A stretch of 64,000 nt of DNA from Bacteroidales bacterium. GTDB lineage: Bacteria > Bacteroidota > Bacteroidia > Bacteroidales > Bacteroidaceae. Within the stretch, counting starts at the first letter, position 1; the number at the start of each line of letters is the position of its first letter. The notes under the pieces were generated by a model. It worked only from the letters and a program-made list of their open reading frames with translations, did no database searches and was not told the DNA's origin. The position numbers and the translations under genes were made by a program. This document shows, piece by piece, positions 51,088 to 60,260 of the stretch. The stretch covers positions 16,654 to 80,653 of the forward strand of contig JAAYUD010000058.1 of assembly GCA_012517855.1 (NCBI GenBank), written 5' to 3'.

Positions 51088-51273
51088 TAGAAAAACATCT
51101 GGAAAGGTTGTATTGATGTAAAAGTTACCAGACGGGGAATTGATGCCCAACTATATATCTGATTAAAGTCACTACACTGTTAGTGTACCGCTTGGATATG
51201 GATCTTCAATCTTTTTCGTCCTTTACGCTCAACCTTTTTATTCAAGCGTTTCAATGTTTTTCTACTTATCTTT

Positions 51274-51366
51274 CATTCGTTTGGTGGGCAGCATACAATC
51301 GTTTTCTGCCCACCAAATGATTGTATGCTGCGCAGCAGACAATCATATGCTGCGCAGAAAACGAAT
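51274..51366. repeat. Compound interleaved palindrome between GH13 and GH95
   Basis: TTGGTGGGCAG/CTGCCCACCAA, GCAGCATACAATC/GATTGTATGCTGC, CATTCGTTT/AAACGAATG, TGCTGCGCAGCA. Confidence 0.85.
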
Positions 51367-51493
51367 GGCGGTAACAGACGAAAACAATGTGTGCTCTTTG
51401 TTTTGCTGATGAAACTAACTGATTGTAAGGTTTCTGCGTACCAATCTACAATCTGCCTCTTCGTTTTCTTCTTATTTATTGTGGCACGTGTTG

Positions 51494-51550
51494 AAACGGC
51501 GAACCAATTTCATTCATAAAACGAAATTGGTTCGCCGTTTATTTTTGTTT
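51494..51550. terminator. Bidirectional terminator between convergent GH13 and GH95
   Basis: AAACGGCGAACCAATTTC ... GAAATTGGTTCGCCGTTT ATTTTTG. Confidence 0.85.
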
Positions 51551-51557
51551 TTAATGT

Positions 51558-54014
51558 TTATCGGATGATATTAAGATTGGCATCCAGACGGTATGCTTTT
51601 CCTTTTACTGTTCTAAACGATTGTGTCTTGTTTTTATATCTGACGTGGCACATTCCGCCCGAATTCGATACGATCGTAGCTTCCTTTAGTTCGTTGTCGG
51701 CCCACTTCATGTTGACCTGAAAGTTTCCTCTTGCGCAAAGTCCCTTTACCAAGCCGTCTTTCCATGCGTCGGGTAGTGCCGGTAGCAGTTGTATGAAACC
51801 CAAATGACTCTGAAGCAACATTTCTGTCATACCCGCAGTGCCACCGAAGTTTCCGTCAATCTGAAATGGCGGGTGGGTATCCCATAAGTTATCCATTGTA
51901 CCATTCTTTAGCAGATTGCCCAATAGCATATAGGCATGATTGCCATCTTCGAGTCTCGCCCATTGATTGAGCTTCCATCCCATGCTCCATCCGGTAGCAC
52001 CGTCGCCCCGATGTTCTAAAACTACTTTGGCTGCCTGGGCTAGGGTAGGGGTAGTAATGGGAGAGATGGTGTGTCCGGGATGTAATCCGAACAAGTGGTT
52101 TACGTGACGATGATGGTCGTTAGGGTCATCAATATCTTTCGACCATTCCATGAGTTGTCCATAACGTCCTATTTTGTATGGTGCCAAGTGTTTGAGTGCA
52201 TCTTCCCAATCCTTTCTGTCCTTGTTGTCTAGTCCTAACGTTCGGGATGCAGATACCGCATCCAAGAGTATCTCGCGAATGACGGCATGGGCAAAAGTAG
52301 CTCCTTCGTCTATCGGCCCGTGCTCGGGAGACGTTGATGGCGCGGCGGTATAAGTTCCGTCGGGTTTATGCCATAGATAGTCGGCGGCAAAGTCGGCAGC
52401 TCCTTTGATAATGGGATAACCGGTTTCCTTTAGAAACTTTACGTCGCGAGTGTAGTCGTAGCAGTCCCAAATATGCGTTGCCAGCCACGGGCCTGCCATT
52501 GGAGAAAAGTTCCACGACATGTCTTCGCTTTGCAATGGGGTAGTGAAGCCGAAGATGTTGGCCGAGATTGATACCGTCCAGCCGCGTGTACCAAAATAAT
52601 CTTTTGCTGTTTCTTTGCCGGGTTTAATCAAGGTTCGTATGAAGTCTACGAGCGGTTTGTTACATTCGCTCAGATTGGTGGAGAGTGCCGGCCAATAGTT
52701 CATCTGTATATTGATGTTGTTATGGTAGTCTACATTCCACGGTCCTTCTACATTGTTGTGCCATATTCCTTGCAGATTGGCGGGCATATTGCCGGGCCGC
52801 GAACTGGCGATGAGCAGATAGCGTCCGTATTGATAGTACAGAGATTCCAAATAAAAGTCTGCTGTGCCTTTGCGATAATTTTCCAATCGTTTGTCGGTAG
52901 GCAGGTCTGCGGTGGCTTTGTCCGGATTCAGGTTGAGGCTGACTCTGTCGAATAAGCTGGAGTAGTCTTTGTAATGTTCGGCAAGTAGTGCGTCGTAACC
53001 TTTGCTTTCGGCCGATTGTATCCATTTGTTTGTTGTCTCAACGGGATTAGTACCAACGTATGTTTTAGGATCTTTGAAGTCGGGGTTGAAATTCATCTTA
53101 TAATCCGTGTCGGCAGTTACATAGAATACAACTTCATCGGCATTTTCAGCTGTTAGTTTAGTACCGTCGTTGGACAGGTTTCCCCCTTTCACTTCTGCTC
53201 TAATGCGAACTACAAATTGCATGTTATTATTGTCTAAGCGCGAAACGAAGACTAGCCCGTTGTTACCGTCGGCTCTCATCTTACCTGTGAGCAAAGGATT
53301 TGGTGCATAACTAAATGTTAGATTCTGCATACCTCGTTTGTTGGCTTTGAAGCGAATGACCATTACGTTGGCGGGATAAGAAATAAAATAGTTGCGCAGG
53401 TAAGCAACTCCTTCTTTCTGGAAAGAAATGTTTACTAATGCCGAGTCGAGCGATAGCGAGCGGCGATAATTACTCATACCGGCGCTGTTGAGTCCTGTTG
53501 CAATATAAAACTCTCCGGCAGTAGTGAAATTGCCAAAGCGGAAAGGCTTTTCTTCGTTTGAACTGTAAGCCACTTCGCTATTGAAATTCTTTCGTGTAAG
53601 CGAATCGACACGCTTGTCGTCTCCTTGTGCAAAGGCTTCTCTGATATTGGTCAGTATAGATGCCGATCTTTTGTTGACATTCCAATAATAAGCTGCCCCT
53701 TTGGCCGTATTGGGACCGCCTCGCCACAATGTCTTTTCATTGAATGTGATTCGTTCGGATTCAATGGATCCTAATATATTCGCCCCAATACTACCGTTGC
53801 CTATAGGTAGCGAGCGCATCTCCCAACTTTTGTCTGTATTTCCATTATCCCATGGGGCTTTGCCTTGAAGCGTATAGGGGGTATCAAACCATATAGTCAG
53901 TGCATAGCTGCTCTGGTGTACAGATTGTGCCTTTAGTGGCTGCCAAGTGGCGATAATTGATAGTATATACAAGAGACCTAAGCCTAGGCATGTAGGTGTG
54001 AGTGATTTTTTCAT
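51558..54014 (-). CDS. Glycoside hydrolase family 95 alpha-L-fucosidase/galactosidase-like
   Basis: WEMRSLPIGNGSIGANILGSIESERITFNEKTLWRGGP, PANLQGIWHN, NINIQMNYWPAL, STSPEHGP, IDGNFGGTAGMTEMLLQSH. Confidence 0.94.
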   Translation of the reverse strand: MKKSLTPTCLGLGLLYILSIIATWQPLKAQSVHQSSYALTIWFDTPYTLQGKAPWDNGNTDKSWEMRSLPIGNGSIGANILGSIESERITFNEKTLWRGGPNTAKGAAYYWNVNKRSASILTNIREAFAQGDDKRVDSLTRKNFNSEVAYSSNEEKPFRFGNFTTAGEFYIATGLNSAGMSNYRRSLSLDSALVNISFQKEGVAYLRNYFISYPANVMVIRFKANKRGMQNLTFSYAPNPLLTGKMRADGNNGLVFVSRLDNNNMQFVVRIRAEVKGGNLSNDGTKLTAENADEVVFYVTADTDYKMNFNPDFKDPKTYVGTNPVETTNKWIQSAESKGYDALLAEHYKDYSSLFDRVSLNLNPDKATADLPTDKRLENYRKGTADFYLESLYYQYGRYLLIASSRPGNMPANLQGIWHNNVEGPWNVDYHNNINIQMNYWPALSTNLSECNKPLVDFIRTLIKPGKETAKDYFGTRGWTVSISANIFGFTTPLQSEDMSWNFSPMAGPWLATHIWDCYDYTRDVKFLKETGYPIIKGAADFAADYLWHKPDGTYTAAPSTSPEHGPIDEGATFAHAVIREILLDAVSASRTLGLDNKDRKDWEDALKHLAPYKIGRYGQLMEWSKDIDDPNDHHRHVNHLFGLHPGHTISPITTPTLAQAAKVVLEHRGDGATGWSMGWKLNQWARLEDGNHAYMLLGNLLKNGTMDNLWDTHPPFQIDGNFGGTAGMTEMLLQSHLGFIQLLPALPDAWKDGLVKGLCARGNFQVNMKWADNELKEATIVSNSGGMCHVRYKNKTQSFRTVKGKAYRLDANLNIIR

Positions 54015-54221
54015 TGAAGTAAGATTAGTCTAAAAATGATTTCAAAGGTAATGGATATTACAGAATGATCAAAATTTATTTTCTACTTCTAAAGGCGTTT
54101 TATTCATTCTACAGTGGCATGGCGGCTTTGGTAGATGTAAGCATGGCGGTATATAAACAAAAGGAGGAAGCATAATGGCCTCCCCCTTTTAGTCTATTCG
54201 GTGATCAATCTATTCGTATGT

Positions 54222-55496
54222 TCAGTTTATATCCCATATCCCGGCGCTTTTCTCTAAATTTATTAAGGCGGAATCATAATCGAATACCGCTTGGTAATAT
54301 TGTCCTTGCACTTCGTTGTAAGTGCGTTGGGCATTGAGAACTTCGAGTAGGGAAGTGTCGCCTCTGCTGTAACTATAGATTTTGCCTTTCAGTACCTCCA
54401 GAGCTTGTCTAAGTAGCCCGTTCTCGAAGTGGAGCACTTGTTTGGCAGCCGATTCGTAATCGTAATAAGCCTTCATTATCTCGTTCTGAACCTGTAGTGC
54501 CGCTTGGTCGTACTCCAACGAAGCTTGCCTTACTCGTTGCTTGGCGGCATTAATACTACCTCTGTTCATTTTTGAGAATGGAATAGGAAGTGATATTCCT
54601 GCCGTCAGGCTATTGTATGAGGGAGCCGGTGCAATCTCATTCTTTACTTCTGCATTGTGACCCAACTCCAATGAAACCGTAACATCACTATTCTTCTCTC
54701 GCTGTGCTACCTTTAAGGCTTTGTTGGCAACGTCTATGTTTTGCATAGCTGCAACCAAGTCAGTTCTTTGGGTTTTGCCTTGTTCTATCAAATCTGCCAA
54801 CCGATACGAACGGTAGGTCAGCTTTATTGCCGATTCGGGTTGATAGAGTAGGGTTGCTTTCGTCGTTCCTGTGTAGAGAGACAATTCGGTGAATGCTTTC
54901 TTCTGTTCAGTTTCGGACTGAAGCAGCTCGTTGTACGCCAAACCTGCTTCAACTTTACTTTGTATGGCATCTATCTCCATTATTTTACCTTTGGCAAAAC
55001 GTATGCTATCCGACTTGGCTAAATCGGATATGTTTTGATACGCCTCTTTTTTTATCTCATAGAGCTTCTTCTGCCTTAGAGACTCGAAGAAAGAAACCGT
55101 AGCATCTGCATGAAGATTCCTCAGATAGTCGGCAAGTAATGATTTAGAGAGTTCTGTCTCGCTTTTGGCTAAACCAATGGCTGCTGAACGTTTGCCAAAG
55201 GTAAAGGTTTGCGAGACGGAGATCGAACCACCATATCCCATTTTCTTCTTGGCTTGCTCGTTGTTGAAATAGTTGAATCCAAGTTGGGGATCATTCCTTA
55301 CTTTTGCTGCGATAACTTGTGCCTCGGCTATGCTGACATTAAGTTTCTGCGCCGCATATTCCAAGTTTCCCGAGTCTACCTTTTGCAGATAAGTAGAAAA
55401 TGTGATAGGCTTTATGGCCGTCTGCGAATATCCCAACGACCAAAGGACTATGCTGACCATAGTCAGCAGTAGCCTTTTATTGATGAATGTTTTCAT
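54222..55496 (-). CDS. TolC-family outer-membrane efflux protein
   Basis: Coiled-coil TolC repeats (LEYAAQKLNVSIAEAQVIAAKV..., ISLPIPFSKMNRGSINAAKQRV); operon with CusA/CusB. Confidence 0.88.
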   Translation of the reverse strand: MKTFINKRLLLTMVSIVLWSLGYSQTAIKPITFSTYLQKVDSGNLEYAAQKLNVSIAEAQVIAAKVRNDPQLGFNYFNNEQAKKKMGYGGSISVSQTFTFGKRSAAIGLAKSETELSKSLLADYLRNLHADATVSFFESLRQKKLYEIKKEAYQNISDLAKSDSIRFAKGKIMEIDAIQSKVEAGLAYNELLQSETEQKKAFTELSLYTGTTKATLLYQPESAIKLTYRSYRLADLIEQGKTQRTDLVAAMQNIDVANKALKVAQREKNSDVTVSLELGHNAEVKNEIAPAPSYNSLTAGISLPIPFSKMNRGSINAAKQRVRQASLEYDQAALQVQNEIMKAYYDYESAAKQVLHFENGLLRQALEVLKGKIYSYSRGDTSLLEVLNAQRTYNEVQGQYYQAVFDYDSALINLEKSAGIWDIN

Positions 55497-58400
55497 TGTC
55501 TGCAATTTCCAAATGATTCTTTTTCTCCTCTTTGTCTTCATGTTTCTTTTCGATCATGAAGTAAAGAGCCGGAAGTATATATAATGTAATAACTGTAGAG
55601 AACAGTAATCCGTAGACAATAACCGTAGCAAGCGGACGTTGCACATCCGACCCGATTCCTGTTGTAACAGATGCCGGGAATAGACCGAGGATGGCTACTG
55701 TTGCCGTCATAATGATGGGGCGGAACCGATGCATGCTGCCTTCGGTAACGGCATCGTATAAACTCTTTCCTTTCTTGCGAAGATTATTGATATGAGATAC
55801 CATAATGACACCATTCTGAATGGCTACTCCGACTAAAGCGATGAATCCAACGGCAGACGACACATTGAGCGTCATCCCTCTCAGGTTGAGTGCGAGCATT
55901 CCTCCAAAGAGCGCCAATGGAATGATACACATCTGTAGGACGGCCTGTCGGAACTTGCCGAATGCAGCAAACAACAGAAGTAACATAATACCCAATGTTA
56001 ACGGAATGACAACTCCCAATTTGGCATAAGCCCGCTGCTGATTCTCGAATTGACCTCCCCATCGCAAGTGGATGTTTTGTTTGTTGAAGTGAACATTCTT
56101 GTTTATTTGTCTGTTCGCTTCTTGCAGGAAAGAAGTCAAGTCGTTGCCTCGAAGATTTACTCTCACAGTGAGGTGACGCTTGTTCATCTCACGCGATATG
56201 CAACTTGCTCCGGTTGTCAGTTTGATGGTCGCTACTTGCGAAAGAGGAATCTTTACACCCGAATTGGTTGTCAACATTAAGTTACCAATCTTCTCGGGAG
56301 TGTCTCTGCTGTCTTGATTCAATTTGCAAGTTACGTCGTACGATTTGCTGCCTACAAATATTTCTGAGATAGGCGTACCCCCGATAGCCATTTCGATGAC
56401 ATCTGCTACGTCTGATATATTTAGTCCGTATAATGCAATCTTGTCTCGGTCGGCAATGATTTGCAGTTGTGGTAGCGGAGGTTCTTCATCAATCGTTACG
56501 TCGGCTGCACCTTTTATTTTATTCAGAGTGTTCACTATTTGCTCGCCAACGTTTCGTATCTCTTTCAAATCATCTCCATATATCTTGACTGCAAGATCAC
56601 TATGTGCTCCGGCTATCTGATCCATTACCATATCTAGTATGGGCTGCGAAAATCCGACGGTATATCCCGGCATTTTGCTTAGTGTACCAGACATCTTCTC
56701 TATTAGTTGAGCTTTGGTCAGTCCACTCTTCCATGTATTGTATGGCTTCAATCCGACGCAGCATTCTACGTGAGAAAGAGAGAATGCGTCAGTTCCTTCG
56801 TCGTCTCGTCCTACTTGTGTCATAACGTAAGAGACTTCATCAAAGCCTTTGATGACCTTTCTGAAGTCGGCTGCCATTTGCTTAGACTTCTCTTGAGATA
56901 TTCCCGGAGGTAATTGCATCTGTACCCAAATGGAACCTTCGTCAAGCGGAGGAAGAAAATCTTTTCCTACCATCCAGCTTAGTCCGATGGCAAGAATCAA
57001 TATGACAACCAGCGGGGTCAGAACTTTTTTAGGATGTTGGAGAATCTTTATAGTCTGCTTGTGGTAACCGTTGGAGAGCTTTTCGAGCCATTTGTTCTGG
57101 CGCATTTTGGTCGGCTTATGATAGATGATGTACGATAAGGCCGGCGTAAGTAAAAACGAAACGCACATGGCACCAATTAATGCATACCCTACGGTATATG
57201 CCATTGGGGTGAAGAGTTTCTTCTCTATATGCTCGAAAGTGAAGAGAGGTAGATAGGCCGTAATGATAATCAGGGTAGAGAATAGAATGGGACGTGCAAC
57301 TTCCAGTGTTCGTTTCAACGTCGATTCTTCTTCTAAAGGGGCAAGTGGGTGGCTTTCTCTCTTCTTTAATATGGTTTCCATCATCACGATGGAACCGTCC
57401 ACGAGTATACCGAAGTCGATAGCTCCCAATGAGAGTAAATTGGCCGGAATACCAGTGAGGTGCATCAAGATGAAGGCAATGAGTAGAGAAAGAGGAATGG
57501 TCAATGCAACGACTGCTGCCCCTCTCCAATTGCCCAAGAAGATGAATAAGACAAGCAATACCAATATCATACCTTCTAATAGCGTGTGAGATACGGTATG
57601 CAATGTGGTATCCACTAAATTGGTGCGGTCTACAAAGGGATGGATAGAAACTCCTTTAGGTAATCCGCCGTGGTTGAGTTCTTCGACAGACTGATGTATT
57701 CCATCCAATACTTTTGAGGGGTTTTGAAAACGAAGCATCTGTACGATACCTTCTACTCCGTCTGAAAGATTGGTCGAGTCGGAAGAAAAACCTAAAACAC
57801 CTTTTCGTTCGAGATTACCATATTTGAGTGTTCCTATATCGTTGATGTAAACAGGTACTCCATCCTTGGAACTTATCACTATTTTACCTATATCGTCAAG
57901 GTTCTTTACTAGGCCAATGCCTCGAATGACATAACTTAAATCCCCTTGTTGTAGAATACTTCCGCCTGCGTTTACATTGTTTTTCTCTATCTTGTCTTTG
58001 ATGTCGGACAGAGTAATGTCGTACTGCTCCATCTTATGCGGATCTATTTCTATCTGATACTGTGTGGTGATTCCTCCGAAATTACTAACGTCGGCAACTC
58101 CTATCACTTGTTTCAGGCGTGGGATGACTACCCATTTGTTTATATCGGTAAGCTCCCTTAGGTCATGGTTCTTGCTTTCGAGTACATAACGATAAATCTC
58201 TCCGATGGGAGATGTCAATGGATTGAGCGAAGGAGTAGCGCTATAGGGTAACTCTACATCCGTGAGCCGCTCTTGTACTCGCTGCCTTGCCCAGTAATCA
58301 TCTACTCCGTCTTGAAACACCAATATAATTGTCGAGATTCCAAACGAACTGCGGCTACGCATGACGGTCGTTCCCGGCAATCCGTTCAGTGCACGTTCTA

Positions 58401-58602
58401 TCGGAATAGTGATCTGCTGTTCTATTTCTTCGGCGGCAAGACCGGGAACTTGAGTTATGACTTGAACGGTAACGTCGGCAATGTCGGGGTATGCATCGAT
58501 CGCTAATTGCTTCCATGAATAATATCCAATGGCGGCAATAAAGCAAAAAACAACGATCATCAGTCCTCGCCGATGAAAAGCTAAAGAAATTAATTTTTTC
58601 AT
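55477..58602 (-). CDS. CusA/CzcA-family heavy-metal RND efflux transporter
   Basis: HME-RND features: AIDAYPDIADVTVQVITQVPGLAAEEIEQQITIPIERALNGLPG, DFGILVDGSIVMMETIL, SAVGFIALVGVAIQNGVIMVS. Confidence 0.95.
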   Translation of the reverse strand: MKKLISLAFHRRGLMIVVFCFIAAIGYYSWKQLAIDAYPDIADVTVQVITQVPGLAAEEIEQQITIPIERALNGLPGTTVMRSRSSFGISTIILVFQDGVDDYWARQRVQERLTDVELPYSATPSLNPLTSPIGEIYRYVLESKNHDLRELTDINKWVVIPRLKQVIGVADVSNFGGITTQYQIEIDPHKMEQYDITLSDIKDKIEKNNVNAGGSILQQGDLSYVIRGIGLVKNLDDIGKIVISSKDGVPVYINDIGTLKYGNLERKGVLGFSSDSTNLSDGVEGIVQMLRFQNPSKVLDGIHQSVEELNHGGLPKGVSIHPFVDRTNLVDTTLHTVSHTLLEGMILVLLVLFIFLGNWRGAAVVALTIPLSLLIAFILMHLTGIPANLLSLGAIDFGILVDGSIVMMETILKKRESHPLAPLEEESTLKRTLEVARPILFSTLIIITAYLPLFTFEHIEKKLFTPMAYTVGYALIGAMCVSFLLTPALSYIIYHKPTKMRQNKWLEKLSNGYHKQTIKILQHPKKVLTPLVVILILAIGLSWMVGKDFLPPLDEGSIWVQMQLPPGISQEKSKQMAADFRKVIKGFDEVSYVMTQVGRDDEGTDAFSLSHVECCVGLKPYNTWKSGLTKAQLIEKMSGTLSKMPGYTVGFSQPILDMVMDQIAGAHSDLAVKIYGDDLKEIRNVGEQIVNTLNKIKGAADVTIDEEPPLPQLQIIADRDKIALYGLNISDVADVIEMAIGGTPISEIFVGSKSYDVTCKLNQDSRDTPEKIGNLMLTTNSGVKIPLSQVATIKLTTGASCISREMNKRHLTVRVNLRGNDLTSFLQEANRQINKNVHFNKQNIHLRWGGQFENQQRAYAKLGVVIPLTLGIMLLLLFAAFGKFRQAVLQMCIIPLALFGGMLALNLRGMTLNVSSAVGFIALVGVAIQNGVIMVSHINNLRKKGKSLYDAVTEGSMHRFRPIIMTATVAILGLFPASVTTGIGSDVQRPLATVIVYGLLFSTVITLYILPALYFMIEKKHEDKEEKKNHLEIADNENIHQ

Positions 58603-58607
58603 AGGAC

Positions 58608-59714
58608 TTAAAATACGTTGTTGAGATAGAAAGCGCCTTCGGTAATAATTTCTTCACCCTGATTCAGTCCATATATGATAGCTACTTGTCCGGCAGATGC
58701 GGTTGTGGTGTGTACTGCTCGTTTTAAGTATTTATTTTTTCCTACTTTTACAAGGACATAAGTGGAATTCTCTTCTTGCAGAATGGCTGAAGAGGGTATC
58801 ATTATTTTTTGAGTTGGTCTATCAATCAATTTGACATAGCCATACATCCCAGGTTTCATTAATCGATTGACATTGTTGCATTCGATGATGACTTCTACCG
58901 AGTGAGTATCTTGATCCATTATTTGGCTGATGTGGTATATCTTGCCTTCTATCTCTTTGTTGGGCATAGAAACCAATGCAATCTTGACCGTTGATAAACT
59001 CCTTATTAAACTAATGTCCTTCTCTTTGACGTGAGCTACAACCCAAACTTTGTTCAGATTGGCTACTGTTGCTACCGGATCGGCATCTTCTTTCAGGTAT
59101 TGGCCTATAACGATATCACTATTCACTACTTCTCCGGATAGAGGAGAACGGACAATGAGTGGTTGGCCTAGCTTCATTTGTTTCGGTGATATATGATAGA
59201 TGGATAAAGCGGCTTTGGCATTTTCTACTTCTTTTTTCTTCAGCGTGTAGTTGAGTTCGGCATCTTCTTCTTCTTTTTTTACGCCGACTTTATTTTTTAC
59301 CAAGTCCTTTTCTCTTCTCATATTTATATAGGCCACTTTCAATTCTTGTTGTGCCTGGTAGTAATCTTTTATAGATTCGTAGAAATCTGCTGAGCTAATC
59401 TCGAATAACGGACTTCCTGCTCTGACTTTTTGTCCTAAACGAACGAACGATTTTGTGATACGTCCGGCAAATGGGGAAGCTATTTTTGCAAAATTGTTAG
59501 GGATAGCTTCAACAACTCCTGAAGCCGTGAATGTCTCATTGTATGGCTGTAGAGTTGCCGATTCTGCCTTGATCTTTTTTAGTAATGACGATTGTGGCGG
59601 AATACATATAGTATCACCATGAGTGAAATAATCTTGTTGGTTATTTGATTCTTTTCCACTTTTACAAGATGACATGGCAATAACTAGTACAAGAAAGTAA
59701 TAGTAAATTCTCAT
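58608..59714 (-). CDS. RND efflux periplasmic adaptor (CusB/CzcB-like) lipoprotein
   Basis: Lipobox VIAMSSC, GRITKSFVRLGQKVRAGSPLFEISS, VRSPLSGEVVNSDIVIGQYL. Confidence 0.92.
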   Translation of the reverse strand: MRIYYYFLVLVIAMSSCKSGKESNNQQDYFTHGDTICIPPQSSLLKKIKAESATLQPYNETFTASGVVEAIPNNFAKIASPFAGRITKSFVRLGQKVRAGSPLFEISSADFYESIKDYYQAQQELKVAYINMRREKDLVKNKVGVKKEEEDAELNYTLKKKEVENAKAALSIYHISPKQMKLGQPLIVRSPLSGEVVNSDIVIGQYLKEDADPVATVANLNKVWVVAHVKEKDISLIRSLSTVKIALVSMPNKEIEGKIYHISQIMDQDTHSVEVIIECNNVNRLMKPGMYGYVKLIDRPTQKIMIPSSAILQEENSTYVLVKVGKNKYLKRAVHTTTASAGQVAIIYGLNQGEEIITEGAFYLNNVF

Positions 59715-59764
59715 ATTTCTTACGTTAATAATTTATGTTATTGGTGGGTGTTATTTCTTTGTCG

Positions 59765-60106
59765 TTAGAATGGTTCAATTGCCAAAGGAGGACCCCGTAA
59801 GAAAATATGTTGTAAATGTTTGAGTGTATGTAATAAATGAATTGTAACAGTGAGCTTTCCTATAATACATAGGAAAATGGCGGCGAAAGCTGTGAAAGTT
59901 GTAAAAAAGAGAGCTTTTGTTAGAAGAGAGATTGTAACATAGGCCGAAGTAGTATGAGAATGTGCACCTTTGAACGGGTGAGAGTGAGTGATCGGACCGA
60001 AAGGAGTCTGGTGAGTATGCATAAAAAAGGTTGAGCATCCATAATAGTTCATGAAAAGAACTATTAGGAATAATCCCGATAATAATCGTAACCTTTTGGC
60101 TCTCAT
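59765..60106 (-). CDS. Small hypothetical membrane protein with His-rich extracytoplasmic segment
   Basis: Two hydrophobic segments and MHTHQTPFGPITHSHPFKGAHSHTTSA; first gene of cusBAC-like operon. Confidence 0.6.
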   Translation of the reverse strand: MRAKRLRLLSGLFLIVLFMNYYGCSTFFMHTHQTPFGPITHSHPFKGAHSHTTSAYVTISLLTKALFFTTFTAFAAIFLCIIGKLTVTIHLLHTLKHLQHIFLRGPPLAIEPF

Positions 60107-60194
60107 ATTGAAATCCTTAAAACTTCTTTGTATGTAATTTTTCTTTTTGCAAACTTACGTAAAATATCTGAATAATGTGATGCAGTTTAATGAC

Positions 60195-60242
60195 AAAAGG
60201 CATTTTTCTCATTATAAATGAAAAAAATGCCTTTCGTTTTAT
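60195..60242 (-). terminator. Hairpin downstream of alaS
   Basis: AAAGGCATTTTT ... AAAAATGCCTTT. Confidence 0.65.
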
Positions 60243-60260
60243 TGGAGTTATATGGCAAAT

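Noticed and set aside
54160-54195. Hairpin-like AAAAGGAGGAAGCATAATGGCCTCCCCCTTTT near TolC gene end
   Set aside because: Could be a terminator, but stem is imperfect; left uncalled.
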